Of a stretch of 64,000 bases of DNA, positions 18,793-28,597 are shown piece by piece; the stretch's first letter is position 1, and each line of letters begins with the position of its first letter. Origin of the DNA: Filimonas sp. (GTDB lineage Bacteria > Bacteroidota > Bacteroidia > Chitinophagales > Chitinophagaceae); NCBI GenBank assembly GCA_017306865.1, contig JAFKHH010000015.1, positions 248,001-312,000 of the forward strand. The letters are read 5' to 3'. Both the position numbers and the translations under genes were made by a program. Below the pieces are notes generated by a model. The model saw nothing but the letters and a program-made list of their open reading frames with translations. It was not told the DNA's origin and did not search any database.

Positions 18793-19754
18793 CCTCATTT
18801 AAGAATATCAATCCCTTCTCCAAAACCAATACCAATACAGGTTTTGGTACAAATGTGGGTGATTATGGTGGACGCTTTATCAATAAAGACGGCACTTTTA
18901 ATCTTCGCAAGGAAGGCCTGCCATTCTGGAAAACGACCAGCCTGTACTATAACCTGTTGAACCTGCCTGCATGGAAGTTTGTAGTGTACCTGTTACTGGC
19001 CTATTTATCCATCAACGTTGTGTTTACGATGGTCTATATACTCATCGGCGTAAACCAGCTACAGGGCATCCTGGCAAAGGAATACTGGGGTAAAATCCGC
19101 GAGGTATTTTATTTCAGTGCGGAAACATTTACCACAGTAGGGTATGGACGCGTAAACCCCATAGGCGATGCCGCCAATATTGTATCATCATTTGAGTCTA
19201 TGAGCGGTTTCCTTTCATTTGCTGTAGTAACGGGCCTTATGTATGGACGATTTACCCGTCCCAGGGGCTATATGGTATTTAGTGAACATGCAGTGATAGC
19301 TCCTTACCAGGATAAGACAGCTTTAATGCTGCGCCTGGCACCATACAAAGCACATCACCACATTACAGATGCCGACATCAGGCTGAATGTTGGGTTTATT
19401 GTAGATGAAAAAGGAGAGCAGGTGTACAAGTTTTTCGAGTTGCCTTTGGAGCGCTCGCATGTGGATTCGCTTACGATGAACTGGACAGTTGTGCATCCTA
19501 TAGACGAAAACAGCCCGTTGCTTGGTTTTACAGAACACGATCTTGCTTCAAGCGATACGGAAGTATATGTATTGGTGAGGGGATTTGACGATGTGTTTTC
19601 CAATACGGTTATACAACGCACATCCTATACCTATAAGGAAATCATTTATGGTGCGAAATTTGTTCCGATGTACCGCGAATCTGATGACGGTAAAACAACC
19701 ATACTGGAACTGGATAAATTAAATATGTACGAAAAAGTATTCAGCAGTTTGTGA
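18789..19754 (+). CDS. KirBac-type inward-rectifier potassium channel
   Basis: A 321-residue protein: N-terminal cytoplasmic slide region, a first membrane helix (about residues 63-87), the selectivity filter TTVGYG at about 115-120, a second helix, then a beta-rich cytoplasmic domain (RPRGYMVFSEHAVIAPY, LMLRLAP). This order is characteristic of bacterial Kir channels. The start codon overlaps the MFS stop by 4 bases. The pairing with an MFS gene suggests a joint membrane-transport unit, but no functional link can be shown from sequence. Confidence 0.9.
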   Translation: MTSFKNINPFSKTNTNTGFGTNVGDYGGRFINKDGTFNLRKEGLPFWKTTSLYYNLLNLPAWKFVVYLLLAYLSINVVFTMVYILIGVNQLQGILAKEYWGKIREVFYFSAETFTTVGYGRVNPIGDAANIVSSFESMSGFLSFAVVTGLMYGRFTRPRGYMVFSEHAVIAPYQDKTALMLRLAPYKAHHHITDADIRLNVGFIVDEKGEQVYKFFELPLERSHVDSLTMNWTVVHPIDENSPLLGFTEHDLASSDTEVYVLVRGFDDVFSNTVIQRTSYTYKEIIYGAKFVPMYRESDDGKTTILELDKLNMYEKVFSSL

Positions 19755-19778
19755 AAAGGAAACCCACGCTAGAATCAT

Positions 19779-20828
19779 ATGACTGAACAGCGAACCTTAA
19801 CATTGAAAAACATTTTAACGCAAACACGCATCGCATTACTGGTGCTGTTACTTCTTTGCATTGGTACATCGTGTAAACATTCGGATAAAAAAGTGTCCTT
19901 TTATTTTTGGCGCACCTCTTTTAAGCTGAATGAAACAGAGCGCGCTACACTTGCAGCCAACCATGTAGATACATTATTTACCAGGTATTTTGATGTTGCT
20001 TTTGCTGCAACAGATTCTGCTCCCAGGCCCGAGGGCGTTATCCGTTTTAGCGATAGCGTTAAGCAGGTAATTGTTCCGGTAATCTTTATCCGGAATAGTG
20101 TTTTTGAAAAAACAGACTCAGGCAGTATCTCCGGCCTGCGGGATAGCATTTACTCCTTATTGACAAGAATTAATACGGAAAGCGGTATCACTATATCGCA
20201 GGTGCAGTTTGACTGTGATTGGACAGAGGGTACAAAGAATAAATACTTTTACTTCCTGCAACAGTTTAAACAAAAGTACCCGTTACGATTGTCTGCTACC
20301 ATACGCCTGCACCAGGTAAAGTACAGGTTACGTACCGGCGTGCCGCCTGTGGACTATGGTGTACTGATGTATTACAATATGGGTGCGATCAATGCCGGTG
20401 ATCTTAACTCTGTGTATGATAAAAATGTGGCAGATAAATATAATGCCTATGTTAAGTCATACCCGATGCCGTTGGATGTAGCACTCCCGGTCTTTGCGTG
20501 GGGCATACAGATCCGCAATGGCAGGGTAGTAGGCCTGCTCAATAAAATGAACAGGAAGCATTTTGAAAATGATGCTAATTTTAAAGCAGAAGGAAAAGAC
20601 AGGTTTGTAACGGTGCAGGCTGGCTTTAAGGGTGGCTACTATTTTCAGCAAGGTGATGAAATAAAGATTGAACACATCAGGGAAGATGATCTGAAAGAGA
20701 TGTGCAGCGATATTATTGCAAACCCGTTGTACCCTGTGCACAGGGTTATTTTTTATGATTTAGACGAAAGTAATATTCAACAGTATGATCAAAAAATTTT
20801 TCAAGCCATTGCTGATCGCATCCGCTAG
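19779..20828 (+). CDS. Exported lipoprotein of unknown function, TIM-barrel-like
   Basis: A 349-residue protein with a hydrophobic N-terminal helix and lipobox ending GTSC (about residue 32). The stretch ISQVQFDCDWTEGTKNKYFYF followed by LRLSATIRLHQVKYR and YGVLMYYNMG looks like consecutive strands of a glycosidase-like TIM barrel, faintly similar to DUF3142-type proteins. I do not recognise a specific family. It lies 24 bases after the channel gene. Its last 44 bases overlap the start of the next gene, so the two are almost certainly one expression unit. Confidence 0.55.
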   Translation: MTEQRTLTLKNILTQTRIALLVLLLLCIGTSCKHSDKKVSFYFWRTSFKLNETERATLAANHVDTLFTRYFDVAFAATDSAPRPEGVIRFSDSVKQVIVPVIFIRNSVFEKTDSGSISGLRDSIYSLLTRINTESGITISQVQFDCDWTEGTKNKYFYFLQQFKQKYPLRLSATIRLHQVKYRLRTGVPPVDYGVLMYYNMGAINAGDLNSVYDKNVADKYNAYVKSYPMPLDVALPVFAWGIQIRNGRVVGLLNKMNRKHFENDANFKAEGKDRFVTVQAGFKGGYYFQQGDEIKIEHIREDDLKEMCSDIIANPLYPVHRVIFYDLDESNIQQYDQKIFQAIADRIR

Positions 20829-23049
20829 CCTAACCGCGATCTATGGTATTGTATGGGCTTGCGCCGGCGGCTGGGATGAAGAATATGGTAACTCCGGTTT
20901 TACCCCGGAGGCTTTTGTGGATAGTGCTTATGCGCCTTTTTTCTATTCGGAAGACTGGGCGTATTATAACATCCGTTATGACCAGGCGCATGATACTCGT
21001 TTCAGCAAAAGCAATGTAACAGAGTGGCGCAGTTATTTTAGTAATAAAGTACCTGCATCGGAACTTGATTATTTATTGAATACTGCCAGCCAGGGCGCTA
21101 TAGACAGCGGTGCAGCTTATACAAGTGGCAGGATAAAAAAATTGTCTCCGGCTATTGCCTCTTATACTTTATTTCAACAGAAAGAAGCGGGCGAGTTTCT
21201 TGCTTATCTCAGCCTTGCCAAACAGAGTGAGACATTTGTGCTGATAGAGGATGATGTATGGAGTGGCGATAAGAAGAAGGCTGTTAATGCTAAAGCTGTA
21301 GATGCGTTGACAACAAAGCTGCAAAGCGCATTGGATAAACAACAGAACACATTTATCAAGCAAAGGATCTGGTTTCAGTTAGTCCGTGCAAAATATTTCA
21401 GATCAGCATGGAAGGAAAGCATTGCCATATTTGATAAATATAAAGCCGTATTCCCAGCAAATGAAGTGTATTATAGAACGCTAGCTTATGCAGCAGGCGA
21501 CTATTATAAACAAGGTAATTATGCGCAGGCAAATTATTATTACAGCCTTGTTTTTAAAAGCAGCGATGCACTAAAAGTAGTGGCACACTGGAGCTTTCAT
21601 CCACAGGAAGAAAAAGATTGGAATGCAACACTGGCTTTGTGTAAAAACAATGACGAGCGCACTACGTTATGGGAGATGCTAGGTTTGTTTTATCACGATG
21701 AAATGCGCTCTATAAAAGAGATCTATAAACTGGAACCGAAGAGTGAAAAATTGAATCTGTTGCTGGTGCGTGTAGTGAATAAAACAGAACAGCGGTTTAA
21801 TTTTCATAATGAAAACTATTACCAGGACGGCAACGGCTTTGTAGATAAAGATTCTGCGGCAATGATAAATACCAAAGAGATCGGCGCCATTGCTGATGCA
21901 GGCAATACGGATAAGCCATACCTGTGGCACCTGGCCTATGGTTATATGAATTTCCTGTCTAACAAAATGGACGTGGCAAATAAGTATATTTCCAAAGCAG
22001 AAAAGAATCTGCCGAAACAAAAATTGGCAGAAGCACAGGTAAGATTACTAAAGCTAGCCGTGAAAGTTGGTAGTGTAAAAACGATCAATAATTCTTTTGA
22101 GAAAAATGTGCTGGAAGATTTTAGCTGGTTGAAGAATTTCAATGACTCAACTGCGGAGGCATTCAGGCATGCCGACCTGTGGAACTGGGTACGCAACAGG
22201 ATGGCGCAAAAATATCAATCACAAAAAGAATGGGTAAAGGCTGAATGCTATGTGCATGGCTCTGACTTTTTTGTAGACAACAATAAGGTGGAGGAGTTGA
22301 AAGCGCTAAAAACAAAATCGAATGCGACACCTTACGAACAGTTCTTTGTAAGCCTGTCAGCATATAACATGTCTGACCTGCTGGAATACCAGGCCATACG
22401 GGACGCGTATAACAATAAAATAGATGACGCTATTGCTAAAATGAAGCAGGTGAATGCGCCAACACAACTATTGGGAAATCCGTTCAATGGTTTTATTAAA
22501 GACTGTCACGATTGTGACCACGCCGCACCTCAAAAAGTAAAATACAACAAACTGACCTTCTTGCAGAAGATGAAAGAAATGCAGGATAAGATCACTGCCG
22601 GGCAGGATGTGTATGGCAATGCAAGGCTATTGGGTAATGCCTTTTACAATATGTCACACTATGGCAATGCGCGGTATTTCTACGAATCTAAGATCATCGG
22701 TTCTGGGGACTATTCACCGCTTGCTATTGATTCTGTTTTCCGTGCTACATTAACAGATATGCACTGGGCAAAATATTATTACAACCTTGCTTTGCAAAAC
22801 GCACAGACAAATGAATTGAAAGCGCAGTGCCAATACTTACAGGCCAAATGCGAAAGGAATGATTGGTTTACAAAGAATATATTTTCTAACCGCGACAATG
22901 AGTGGAATATACCAGACGCATTACCAGATGCAAGCGCAATGAGCAGCTTTAAAATATTGAAAGACCAATATTCGAATACAGCCTATTATAATGAACTGAT
23001 ACGTGAATGCGGTTGGTTTGATACGTATGTGACGAGAAAGAAGAAGTGA
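20785..23049 (+). CDS. Large exported protein of unknown function with helical repeats
   Basis: A 754-residue protein starting MIKKFFKPLLIASASLTAIYGIVWACAGGWDE, a signal with a possible lipobox at VWAC. The body is rich in Tyr, Ala and amphipathic helices (YAQANYYYSLVFKSSDALKV, AEAQVRLLKLAVKV), consistent with TPR-like solenoid repeats. A short motif CHDCDH near residue 575 is unusual. The gene begins inside the preceding one (44-base overlap, different frame), so the two proteins probably work together. I could not assign a family. Confidence 0.6.
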   Translation: MIKKFFKPLLIASASLTAIYGIVWACAGGWDEEYGNSGFTPEAFVDSAYAPFFYSEDWAYYNIRYDQAHDTRFSKSNVTEWRSYFSNKVPASELDYLLNTASQGAIDSGAAYTSGRIKKLSPAIASYTLFQQKEAGEFLAYLSLAKQSETFVLIEDDVWSGDKKKAVNAKAVDALTTKLQSALDKQQNTFIKQRIWFQLVRAKYFRSAWKESIAIFDKYKAVFPANEVYYRTLAYAAGDYYKQGNYAQANYYYSLVFKSSDALKVVAHWSFHPQEEKDWNATLALCKNNDERTTLWEMLGLFYHDEMRSIKEIYKLEPKSEKLNLLLVRVVNKTEQRFNFHNENYYQDGNGFVDKDSAAMINTKEIGAIADAGNTDKPYLWHLAYGYMNFLSNKMDVANKYISKAEKNLPKQKLAEAQVRLLKLAVKVGSVKTINNSFEKNVLEDFSWLKNFNDSTAEAFRHADLWNWVRNRMAQKYQSQKEWVKAECYVHGSDFFVDNNKVEELKALKTKSNATPYEQFFVSLSAYNMSDLLEYQAIRDAYNNKIDDAIAKMKQVNAPTQLLGNPFNGFIKDCHDCDHAAPQKVKYNKLTFLQKMKEMQDKITAGQDVYGNARLLGNAFYNMSHYGNARYFYESKIIGSGDYSPLAIDSVFRATLTDMHWAKYYYNLALQNAQTNELKAQCQYLQAKCERNDWFTKNIFSNRDNEWNIPDALPDASAMSSFKILKDQYSNTAYYNELIRECGWFDTYVTRKKK

Positions 23050-23051
23050 CG

Positions 23052-23760
23052 AGAGCCGAGAATCGTGAATCGGCAATCGTGAATGGAGGCGAAGTGAGTT
23101 GTGAGTTGTCAGTAGTGAGTAAGCTTAATTATTACAAAGACCTATAAGGTTTCTAAAACTTTATAGGTCTTTCATTTTCTGCGATGAAATGTTACATTTC
23201 GTTTCGGAGACATAAAGATGTAAAAGCGCCCCAAGAAGCCGCAAAGCGGCTTCCTACTATGTGTTCTATTGTGTCCCTTCGGAGAAAATATAAAAGTGTA
23301 GTATCACCAGTTACACATCTGTTCGTACAGATTGCAAACTATTCCAAAGCAAGCTAACACAGACACCAGCCAACACCCTATGTGTTAAAACAAAACATCG
23401 TGAGTCGTGAAACGGCAATCGTGAATGGAGACCGTTTGCATGCTAAAAGACCTATAAGGTTTCCAAAACCTTATAGGTCTTTCATTTTCTGCGATGAAAT
23501 GTTACAACTCGTCGTGGAGCCACAAAGATGTAAGAGAGCCCCCAAGAAGCCGCTTTGCGGCTTCCCACTATGTGTTCTACTGTGTCCCTTCGGAGAAAAA
23601 GCTATAAGTATAAAGCGCCTGCTACACATCTGTCCGTACAGATTACAGACTACTCCAAAGCAAGCCAGCACAGACATCTGTCAACACCCTATGTGTTTAA
23701 AAAAATGTGAGTGGTAAGTTGTCAGTAAGCCCATTCACGATTGCCGTCTCACGATTCACG
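23052..23760. repeat. Tandem D-type element (two copies, period about 310) framed by CACGATT words
   Basis: Copy A (about 23136-23400) and copy B (about 23446-23705) are direct repeats at roughly 85 percent identity by eye. Each opens with a stem AAAGACCTATAAGGTTT and its complement: 23136-23172 in A, 23446-23482 in B. Each carries a second hairpin GAAGCCGC-nnn-GCGGCTTC (23235-23253, loop AAA; 23546-23564, loop TTT), then TGTGTCCCTTCGGAG and CAACACCCTATGTGTT. Words of the CGTGAATCG family separate and flank them; the last one runs into the 3' end of ispH. Confidence 0.85.
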
Positions 23761-24990
23761 GCCATCACTAAACGCCGCCGTAGCCTCTTCCCAGCGTTTA
23801 CTTTCCGGGAAGAAAGAGATCAGTTTCTTTATTACATTTTCCACTACTGCATCCGGGCAGCTTGCGCCGCTTGTCATTAAGATCTTAACCGGGTTTTTAG
23901 CAGGTAAATAATCATGTATGGTACGCTCTTCCTTAGTGCGCCAGTCGCAGTGACTGATCTCGTTTTTACTGATCAGCTTATCGGCACTGCTAATAAAATA
24001 AGTTTGTAATTTCTGCTCACATAGCTCTACCAGGTGCGATGTGTTGGAAGAGTTGTAACCGCCTACCACAATAGCAATGTCGGCAGGTGTATTCAGCATA
24101 CCCGTTACCGCAGTCTGGTTATCGTTCGTTGCATAGCATAGCGTATCGCGCGTATCTGCAAAACGCTCAGCTATTGTCTTGTCCTGCAGGTTATGATAAG
24201 TAGCGATCACATTTTTCAGGTATTCGGCAATCGCCTGCGTATCGCTAGCCAGTTGCGTGGTCTGGTTTACCACACCAATGCGCTCCATATCCTTTGCAAT
24301 GTCAAACCCTGCGCTGAAACGGCCTTTAAATTCCGTATAAAAATCTTCCGCCGGCTTTTCCTTTGTAATGTATTTAGCCAGCTCTATAGCCTCCTGCATA
24401 TCGTTTACAATCACTGTCGGCGTATGGGAAGACGCATGAGAGAAAGTTGCCCTTGTCTCTTCATGTTTAGGCTTGCCATGTACCACAATACTGTAACCCT
24501 TTTGGGCTATCTGCTCACTGCGGTTCCATACCTTTTCTACAAAAGGACAGGTTGTATTATATTTTTCTGTCTGGATCCCCTTGTCATTCAGCAGCTTTTC
24601 TATTTCCAGTGTAGTGCCAAAGGCAGGTACGATCACCACATCTTCAGAAGTCAGGTCCTCAAATGGGATAATCTGTTTGCCATATGTATCTTGTAAAAAT
24701 TGAACGCCCTTTGCCAGCAGGTCTGCATTTACCTGTGGATTATGTATCATTTCGCTCAGTAAAAAAATGCGTTTGCCCGGATTTTCCTCAATCGTTTTGA
24801 AAGCGATCTCTATTGCATTTTCTACACCGTAGCAAAAACCAAAGTGGCGTGCGAGATATATCTGTACTGTACCGAAGTCCAGTAACGTCGGTGTAAAATC
24901 TTTCTTCAATTTATCCTGCTGCTTCCTGCTGTCCTTTATAGCACTGATCAGGTTACTGCGGTAAATATTCGGAACATTGAACTGCTTCAT
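23749..24990 (-). CDS. ispH: 4-hydroxy-3-methylbut-2-enyl diphosphate reductase, long form
   Basis: The last enzyme of the MEP isoprenoid pathway, making IPP and DMAPP with a 4Fe-4S cluster. The three cluster cysteines are visible at about residues 53 (FGFCYGVENAI), 148 (NTTCPFVEKV) and 378 (TSGASCPDAVV). Conserved His blocks MIHNPQV and VHGKPKHEE and the GGYNSSNTSHL loop are also present. At 413 residues it is longer than the roughly 316-residue E. coli enzyme, as in other long-form (plant and cyanobacterial type) proteins. The last four codons and stop (GRES-stop) come from the GTGAATCGTGA intergenic repeat word. Confidence 0.95.
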   Translation of the reverse strand: MKQFNVPNIYRSNLISAIKDSRKQQDKLKKDFTPTLLDFGTVQIYLARHFGFCYGVENAIEIAFKTIEENPGKRIFLLSEMIHNPQVNADLLAKGVQFLQDTYGKQIIPFEDLTSEDVVIVPAFGTTLEIEKLLNDKGIQTEKYNTTCPFVEKVWNRSEQIAQKGYSIVVHGKPKHEETRATFSHASSHTPTVIVNDMQEAIELAKYITKEKPAEDFYTEFKGRFSAGFDIAKDMERIGVVNQTTQLASDTQAIAEYLKNVIATYHNLQDKTIAERFADTRDTLCYATNDNQTAVTGMLNTPADIAIVVGGYNSSNTSHLVELCEQKLQTYFISSADKLISKNEISHCDWRTKEERTIHDYLPAKNPVKILMTSGASCPDAVVENVIKKLISFFPESKRWEEATAAFSDGRES

Positions 24991-25007
24991 GAATCTGTTT
25001 TGCGCGC

Positions 25008-25015
25008 CAAAGGTA
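25008..25015 (-). promoter_or_regulatory. Candidate -7 element for ispH
   Basis: On the minus strand it reads TACCTTTG, an exact TAnnTTTG match, 17 bases before the ispH ATG. Confidence 0.5.
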
Positions 25016-25039
25016 CGAAGATGAAAGGGGATAGGGGGA

Positions 25040-25146
25040 ATTGTTTAATGGATTAATGGTCAAATTGTTGTGTAGAGCCATCTTAACCACAAAGACCCCT
25101 GGGATTTTTAGTCAACAATGCAACCATACAACAATTAAGCAATCAT
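25040..25146. repeat. Inverted ATTGTTTAATGG-type words
   Basis: The word near 25040 (TTGTTTAATGGATTAATGG) has an imperfect inverted mate ending at 25144 (CCATACAACAATTAAGC). The inverted arm touches the stop region of the minus-strand gene that ends at 25146. Confidence 0.6.
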
Positions 25147-26663
25147 TACTTCCGTTCACTTAAAAAGATAATTCCGTCCTTAAACGTTTGTATCGGGGTA
25201 AGTTTCCGGCGGGCCTTAATGAAATCCAGTGTAAGTAAGTCGCCGTCGTTGATGCTGGAAAACCAGACAATGTAGTAGGGCTCATTTGCTATAAACTCCT
25301 GCACATACTCCGGATCTACTGTATGGGGTACAGACTCCGCTGGTAAACCGGATACGAAATAGAATGCATCATTCGCGTTGCTGTATATTTCCATATCCTG
25401 CCGGAAGATGGCTTTGTTTTTTCTTAAGAAAGAAGCAATTTCCGAATTATGCCAGGAAGCATCTGTATAGCCCGGTATGCCGTAGCCTACGGTCTCACTA
25501 TACATTATTTTAGTCTGTGTGTATTGGTTATGCTGAAACCATAAGAAGATAAGCAGAACAGGAACCGTAGCCCATTTGGCCACGCGCGTGACGAGACTGT
25601 CACGAAAAGCCGGCAGCCAGCCGGTAGCAGTCCATAACAGCGGTATATATGCAGGTGCTATAAAACGGTTGTTGATCGTCTCATATCTCGATAAAGTTGC
25701 TGTAACAACGATAAAGAGGACATATACCATTCCAAAAGCGCCAATAATATTCTGGTAAGAAGAAAAACGGGTTTGCCTGAATGCCTGTAAAACAAATGCT
25801 GCTACTAATAACACAAGCGTAATGGTACCTATGATCGTAGCTGCTTTCACATTTTCCGGCATAAACGAAAGCCACTCGCACATTACTTTTCCATAATGGC
25901 CTACGTTAGTAAAGAATGGAGTAACACCCTTTTCCCTGTCACCTGTTAACGTACCAGTGATTAAGGCATTGCGGATAAGGTTTACGACCAGCAGGGAAAT
26001 ACTGATGCTGCCGAATATAACGCAGTGAATAAATCTTTTTTTCCAGGTAAGTTTATTGTCCAGCAGTAGCAACAGGCCACCGGTGCCTATCAGTGTTACG
26101 CCTGCATAGCGTGTAATGGATGCGATAGATGCGCATAGTGCCACAATGCAAAGAGAACGCACATCACGTCTGTAGGTATATTTTTTAAAGAGGATAAAGA
26201 AAACAATAGACAGTATGATAAACAATGTTTCAGACCACATCATTGTGTACACATCCATTAACGAAGGGCTGATAATAATGCAGCTAAGTATAGCCCACTT
26301 GTACCAGGAGCGCCATTGCGGCTTGCTTTCCATTATACAACCGCAGAGATAAACGAGAATGGCAAACAATGCACCATTAATATACCTGCCTGCCTCAACC
26401 AAATCCTGCCTGGTGATCCATTTGATAAAAGATAAAAATAAAGGATACATCACCGGGAAGTCAACCAGTGGCATAGCGCCAAAGACCAATAATTTTCCTT
26501 TAGTAGCAAAAGTCTTAGCTGCGCTTGTGTACACAATAGAGTCTGGAGATATACCAATACCGCCATACTGTGTAAACAGCATAATGATAAAAAATCCTGC
26601 TATGGCCGCTATTAAAGAATCAATATTTTTCCTTGGGGAAATAAATGCAGTCAAAGTTGTCAT
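25146..26663 (-). CDS. Polytopic membrane protein, GT-C glycosyltransferase-like
   Basis: A 505-residue protein with about 10-12 membrane helices. The early loop GGIGISPDSIVYTSAAKTFA fits the acidic first extracytoplasmic loop (SPDS-x-x-Y-x-x-x-A) seen in many GT-C-fold and mannosyltransferase-like proteins. The non-membrane C-terminus (about 120 residues) follows the last helix. It would use a lipid-linked sugar on the outer face of the inner membrane, but the reaction is unknown. No neighbour clarifies the role; it is transcribed alone. Confidence 0.6.
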   Translation of the reverse strand: MTTLTAFISPRKNIDSLIAAIAGFFIIMLFTQYGGIGISPDSIVYTSAAKTFATKGKLLVFGAMPLVDFPVMYPLFLSFIKWITRQDLVEAGRYINGALFAILVYLCGCIMESKPQWRSWYKWAILSCIIISPSLMDVYTMMWSETLFIILSIVFFILFKKYTYRRDVRSLCIVALCASIASITRYAGVTLIGTGGLLLLLDNKLTWKKRFIHCVIFGSISISLLVVNLIRNALITGTLTGDREKGVTPFFTNVGHYGKVMCEWLSFMPENVKAATIIGTITLVLLVAAFVLQAFRQTRFSSYQNIIGAFGMVYVLFIVVTATLSRYETINNRFIAPAYIPLLWTATGWLPAFRDSLVTRVAKWATVPVLLIFLWFQHNQYTQTKIMYSETVGYGIPGYTDASWHNSEIASFLRKNKAIFRQDMEIYSNANDAFYFVSGLPAESVPHTVDPEYVQEFIANEPYYIVWFSSINDGDLLTLDFIKARRKLTPIQTFKDGIIFLSERK

Positions 26664-26857
26664 TGGTTGTTACGGCGTTCAAGTATGCGCGAAAGTAAGG
26701 GAATCGAATTAACCGGAGTAAATATATATAATTTTTTTATGAAGTAAGAATCCATTAACAATTGAAGGAGTAACATCATTGTTTTTTGTGATTAGTTATA
26801 TCGTAAATTGGAGTCAACTTATCAATCACATAAAGAGTTGAAAAACACGATTGCGCT

Positions 26858-28597
26858 ATGGGAGACTTGCAAATCAAGAAACAATCCAAAACTTATGATG
26901 CCGTTATTGTAGGCTCAGGTGCCGGAGGTGGCATGGCTGCGTACATACTGGCAAATGCAGGCTTGAAAGTTTGCCTGCTCGAAGCAGGGCCTATGTATGA
27001 TCCTGCTATCAATTCTTCTCAGTTAAAAAATCCGTGGGAATCGCCGCGCAGGGGCGCCAGTACGAAGTTCAGACCATTTGGAGACTTCGACGGTTGCTTC
27101 TGGGGATGGGAGATAGATGGTGAGCCATACACGCACACAGAAGGTACGAAATGGGAGTGGTGGCGTGCCCGTATGCTGGGTGGTCGTACCAACCACTGGG
27201 GCAGGATCTCTTTACGTTTTGGCCCTAAGGATTTTAAAAGAAGAAGCATCGATGGCCTGGGCGATGACTGGCCGATCAGTTATGAGGATGTAAAACCTTA
27301 TTACGACAAAGTAGACCAACTGATAGGTGTGTTTGGTACCAATGAGGGATTGCCAAACGATCCCGATGGATTGTTTCTGCCGCCACCAAAGCCAAGATTG
27401 CATGAGCTGTTTATAAAGAAAGCCGCAGGCAACATAGGCATACCGGTTATTCCTTCCCGTTTATCTATTCTTACCAAGAAAATAAATAATGAGCGCGGGC
27501 AGTGTTTTTACTGTGCGCAGTGCGGCAGAAGCTGTAAAGCGTATGCCGACTTCTCTTCCTCTTCTGCATTGATTATCCCGGCAATGAAGACAGGCAATGT
27601 AGAGCTGATAACAAACGCAATGGCGCGCGAGGTATTGACCAACAAAGAAGGCGTGGCTACAGGCGTTTCTTATGTAAACAAAGATGATCTGCAGGAGTAC
27701 CAGGTGTCTGGCAAAGTGGTAATACTTGCTGCCAGTGCATGTGAGTCAGCCCGTTTATTATTGAACTCCAGGTCGCAAAGGCATCCTAATGGCCTTGCGA
27801 ATAGCAGCAACGTAGTAGGTAAATACTTGCACGATTCTACCGGTGCAGATATGGGTGGCATTATCCCTGCCTTGTTTGACAGGAAGCGTTATAACGAAGA
27901 TGGCGTGGGAGGTATGCATGTGTACACGCCATGGTGGCTGGACAATAAAAAACTGGATTTCCCGCGTGGTTACCATATTGAATATGGTGGTGGTTTTGGT
28001 ATGCCACTCTACGGTTTTAGCTGGGGCATAGAAAAACTGAACGGAGCCTATAAGGTAAAAGGTGTGCAAAAGGAAGCAGGTGGTTATGGTAAATCGCTGA
28101 AGGAAGATTACCGTTTCTTTTATGGTGCGCATGTAGGCATGGCTGGTCGTGGAGAAGCTGTAGCGCGTGCGGATAACTATTGCGAAATAGATCCTACCGT
28201 AGTAGATAAATATGGCATACCGGTATTGCGCTTCAATACAAAATGGTCTGATTACGAAATTAAGCAGGCAAAGCACATGAAGGAGACGTTTGCGGAAATA
28301 CTGCACTCTATGGGCGCTGTAGTAACCTGGGGTGGGGATGATGGTGCGCATAACAATTATGGACTGCACAATCCGGGAAACATTATACATGAAGCAGGTA
28401 CGGTGCGTATGGGCAATGATCCGAAAACTTCGGCCCTGAATAAATGGAGCCAGGCGCACGATTGTAAAAACCTGTTTTGTGTAGATGGCGGGCAGTTTGT
28501 ATCACAGGCTGATAAAAACATTACCTGGACTATATTGGCCCTCTCCATGCGCGCAAGCGAATACATTGTGAGTGAGCTGAAGAAGAATAATATTTAA
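26858..28597 (+). CDS. GMC-family FAD oxidoreductase
   Basis: A 579-residue flavoprotein. The N-terminal dinucleotide-binding motif is VGSGAGGGMAAY (about residues 18-29), followed by LLEAGP. The C-terminal GMC block contains HEAGTVRMG and, after CVDGGQFVSQADKN, a conserved Asn, the expected catalytic His/Asn positions. A cysteine cluster, CFYCAQCGRSC (about residues 212-222), marks the gluconate-dehydrogenase-like branch. The substrate is probably a sugar or sugar acid oxidised in the periplasm. The small subunit gene follows after 148 bases of repeat DNA. Confidence 0.88.
   Translation: MGDLQIKKQSKTYDAVIVGSGAGGGMAAYILANAGLKVCLLEAGPMYDPAINSSQLKNPWESPRRGASTKFRPFGDFDGCFWGWEIDGEPYTHTEGTKWEWWRARMLGGRTNHWGRISLRFGPKDFKRRSIDGLGDDWPISYEDVKPYYDKVDQLIGVFGTNEGLPNDPDGLFLPPPKPRLHELFIKKAAGNIGIPVIPSRLSILTKKINNERGQCFYCAQCGRSCKAYADFSSSSALIIPAMKTGNVELITNAMAREVLTNKEGVATGVSYVNKDDLQEYQVSGKVVILAASACESARLLLNSRSQRHPNGLANSSNVVGKYLHDSTGADMGGIIPALFDRKRYNEDGVGGMHVYTPWWLDNKKLDFPRGYHIEYGGGFGMPLYGFSWGIEKLNGAYKVKGVQKEAGGYGKSLKEDYRFFYGAHVGMAGRGEAVARADNYCEIDPTVVDKYGIPVLRFNTKWSDYEIKQAKHMKETFAEILHSMGAVVTWGGDDGAHNNYGLHNPGNIIHEAGTVRMGNDPKTSALNKWSQAHDCKNLFCVDGGQFVSQADKNITWTILALSMRASEYIVSELKKNNI

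Noticed and set aside
23136-23720. Repeats considered as a CRISPR array
   Set aside because: The repeat unit is about 270 bp, only two tandem copies, no regular spacers and no cas genes.
27758-28459. 233-codon open frame opposite the GMC gene
   Set aside because: Shadow of a well-supported coding gene; no recognisable motifs.
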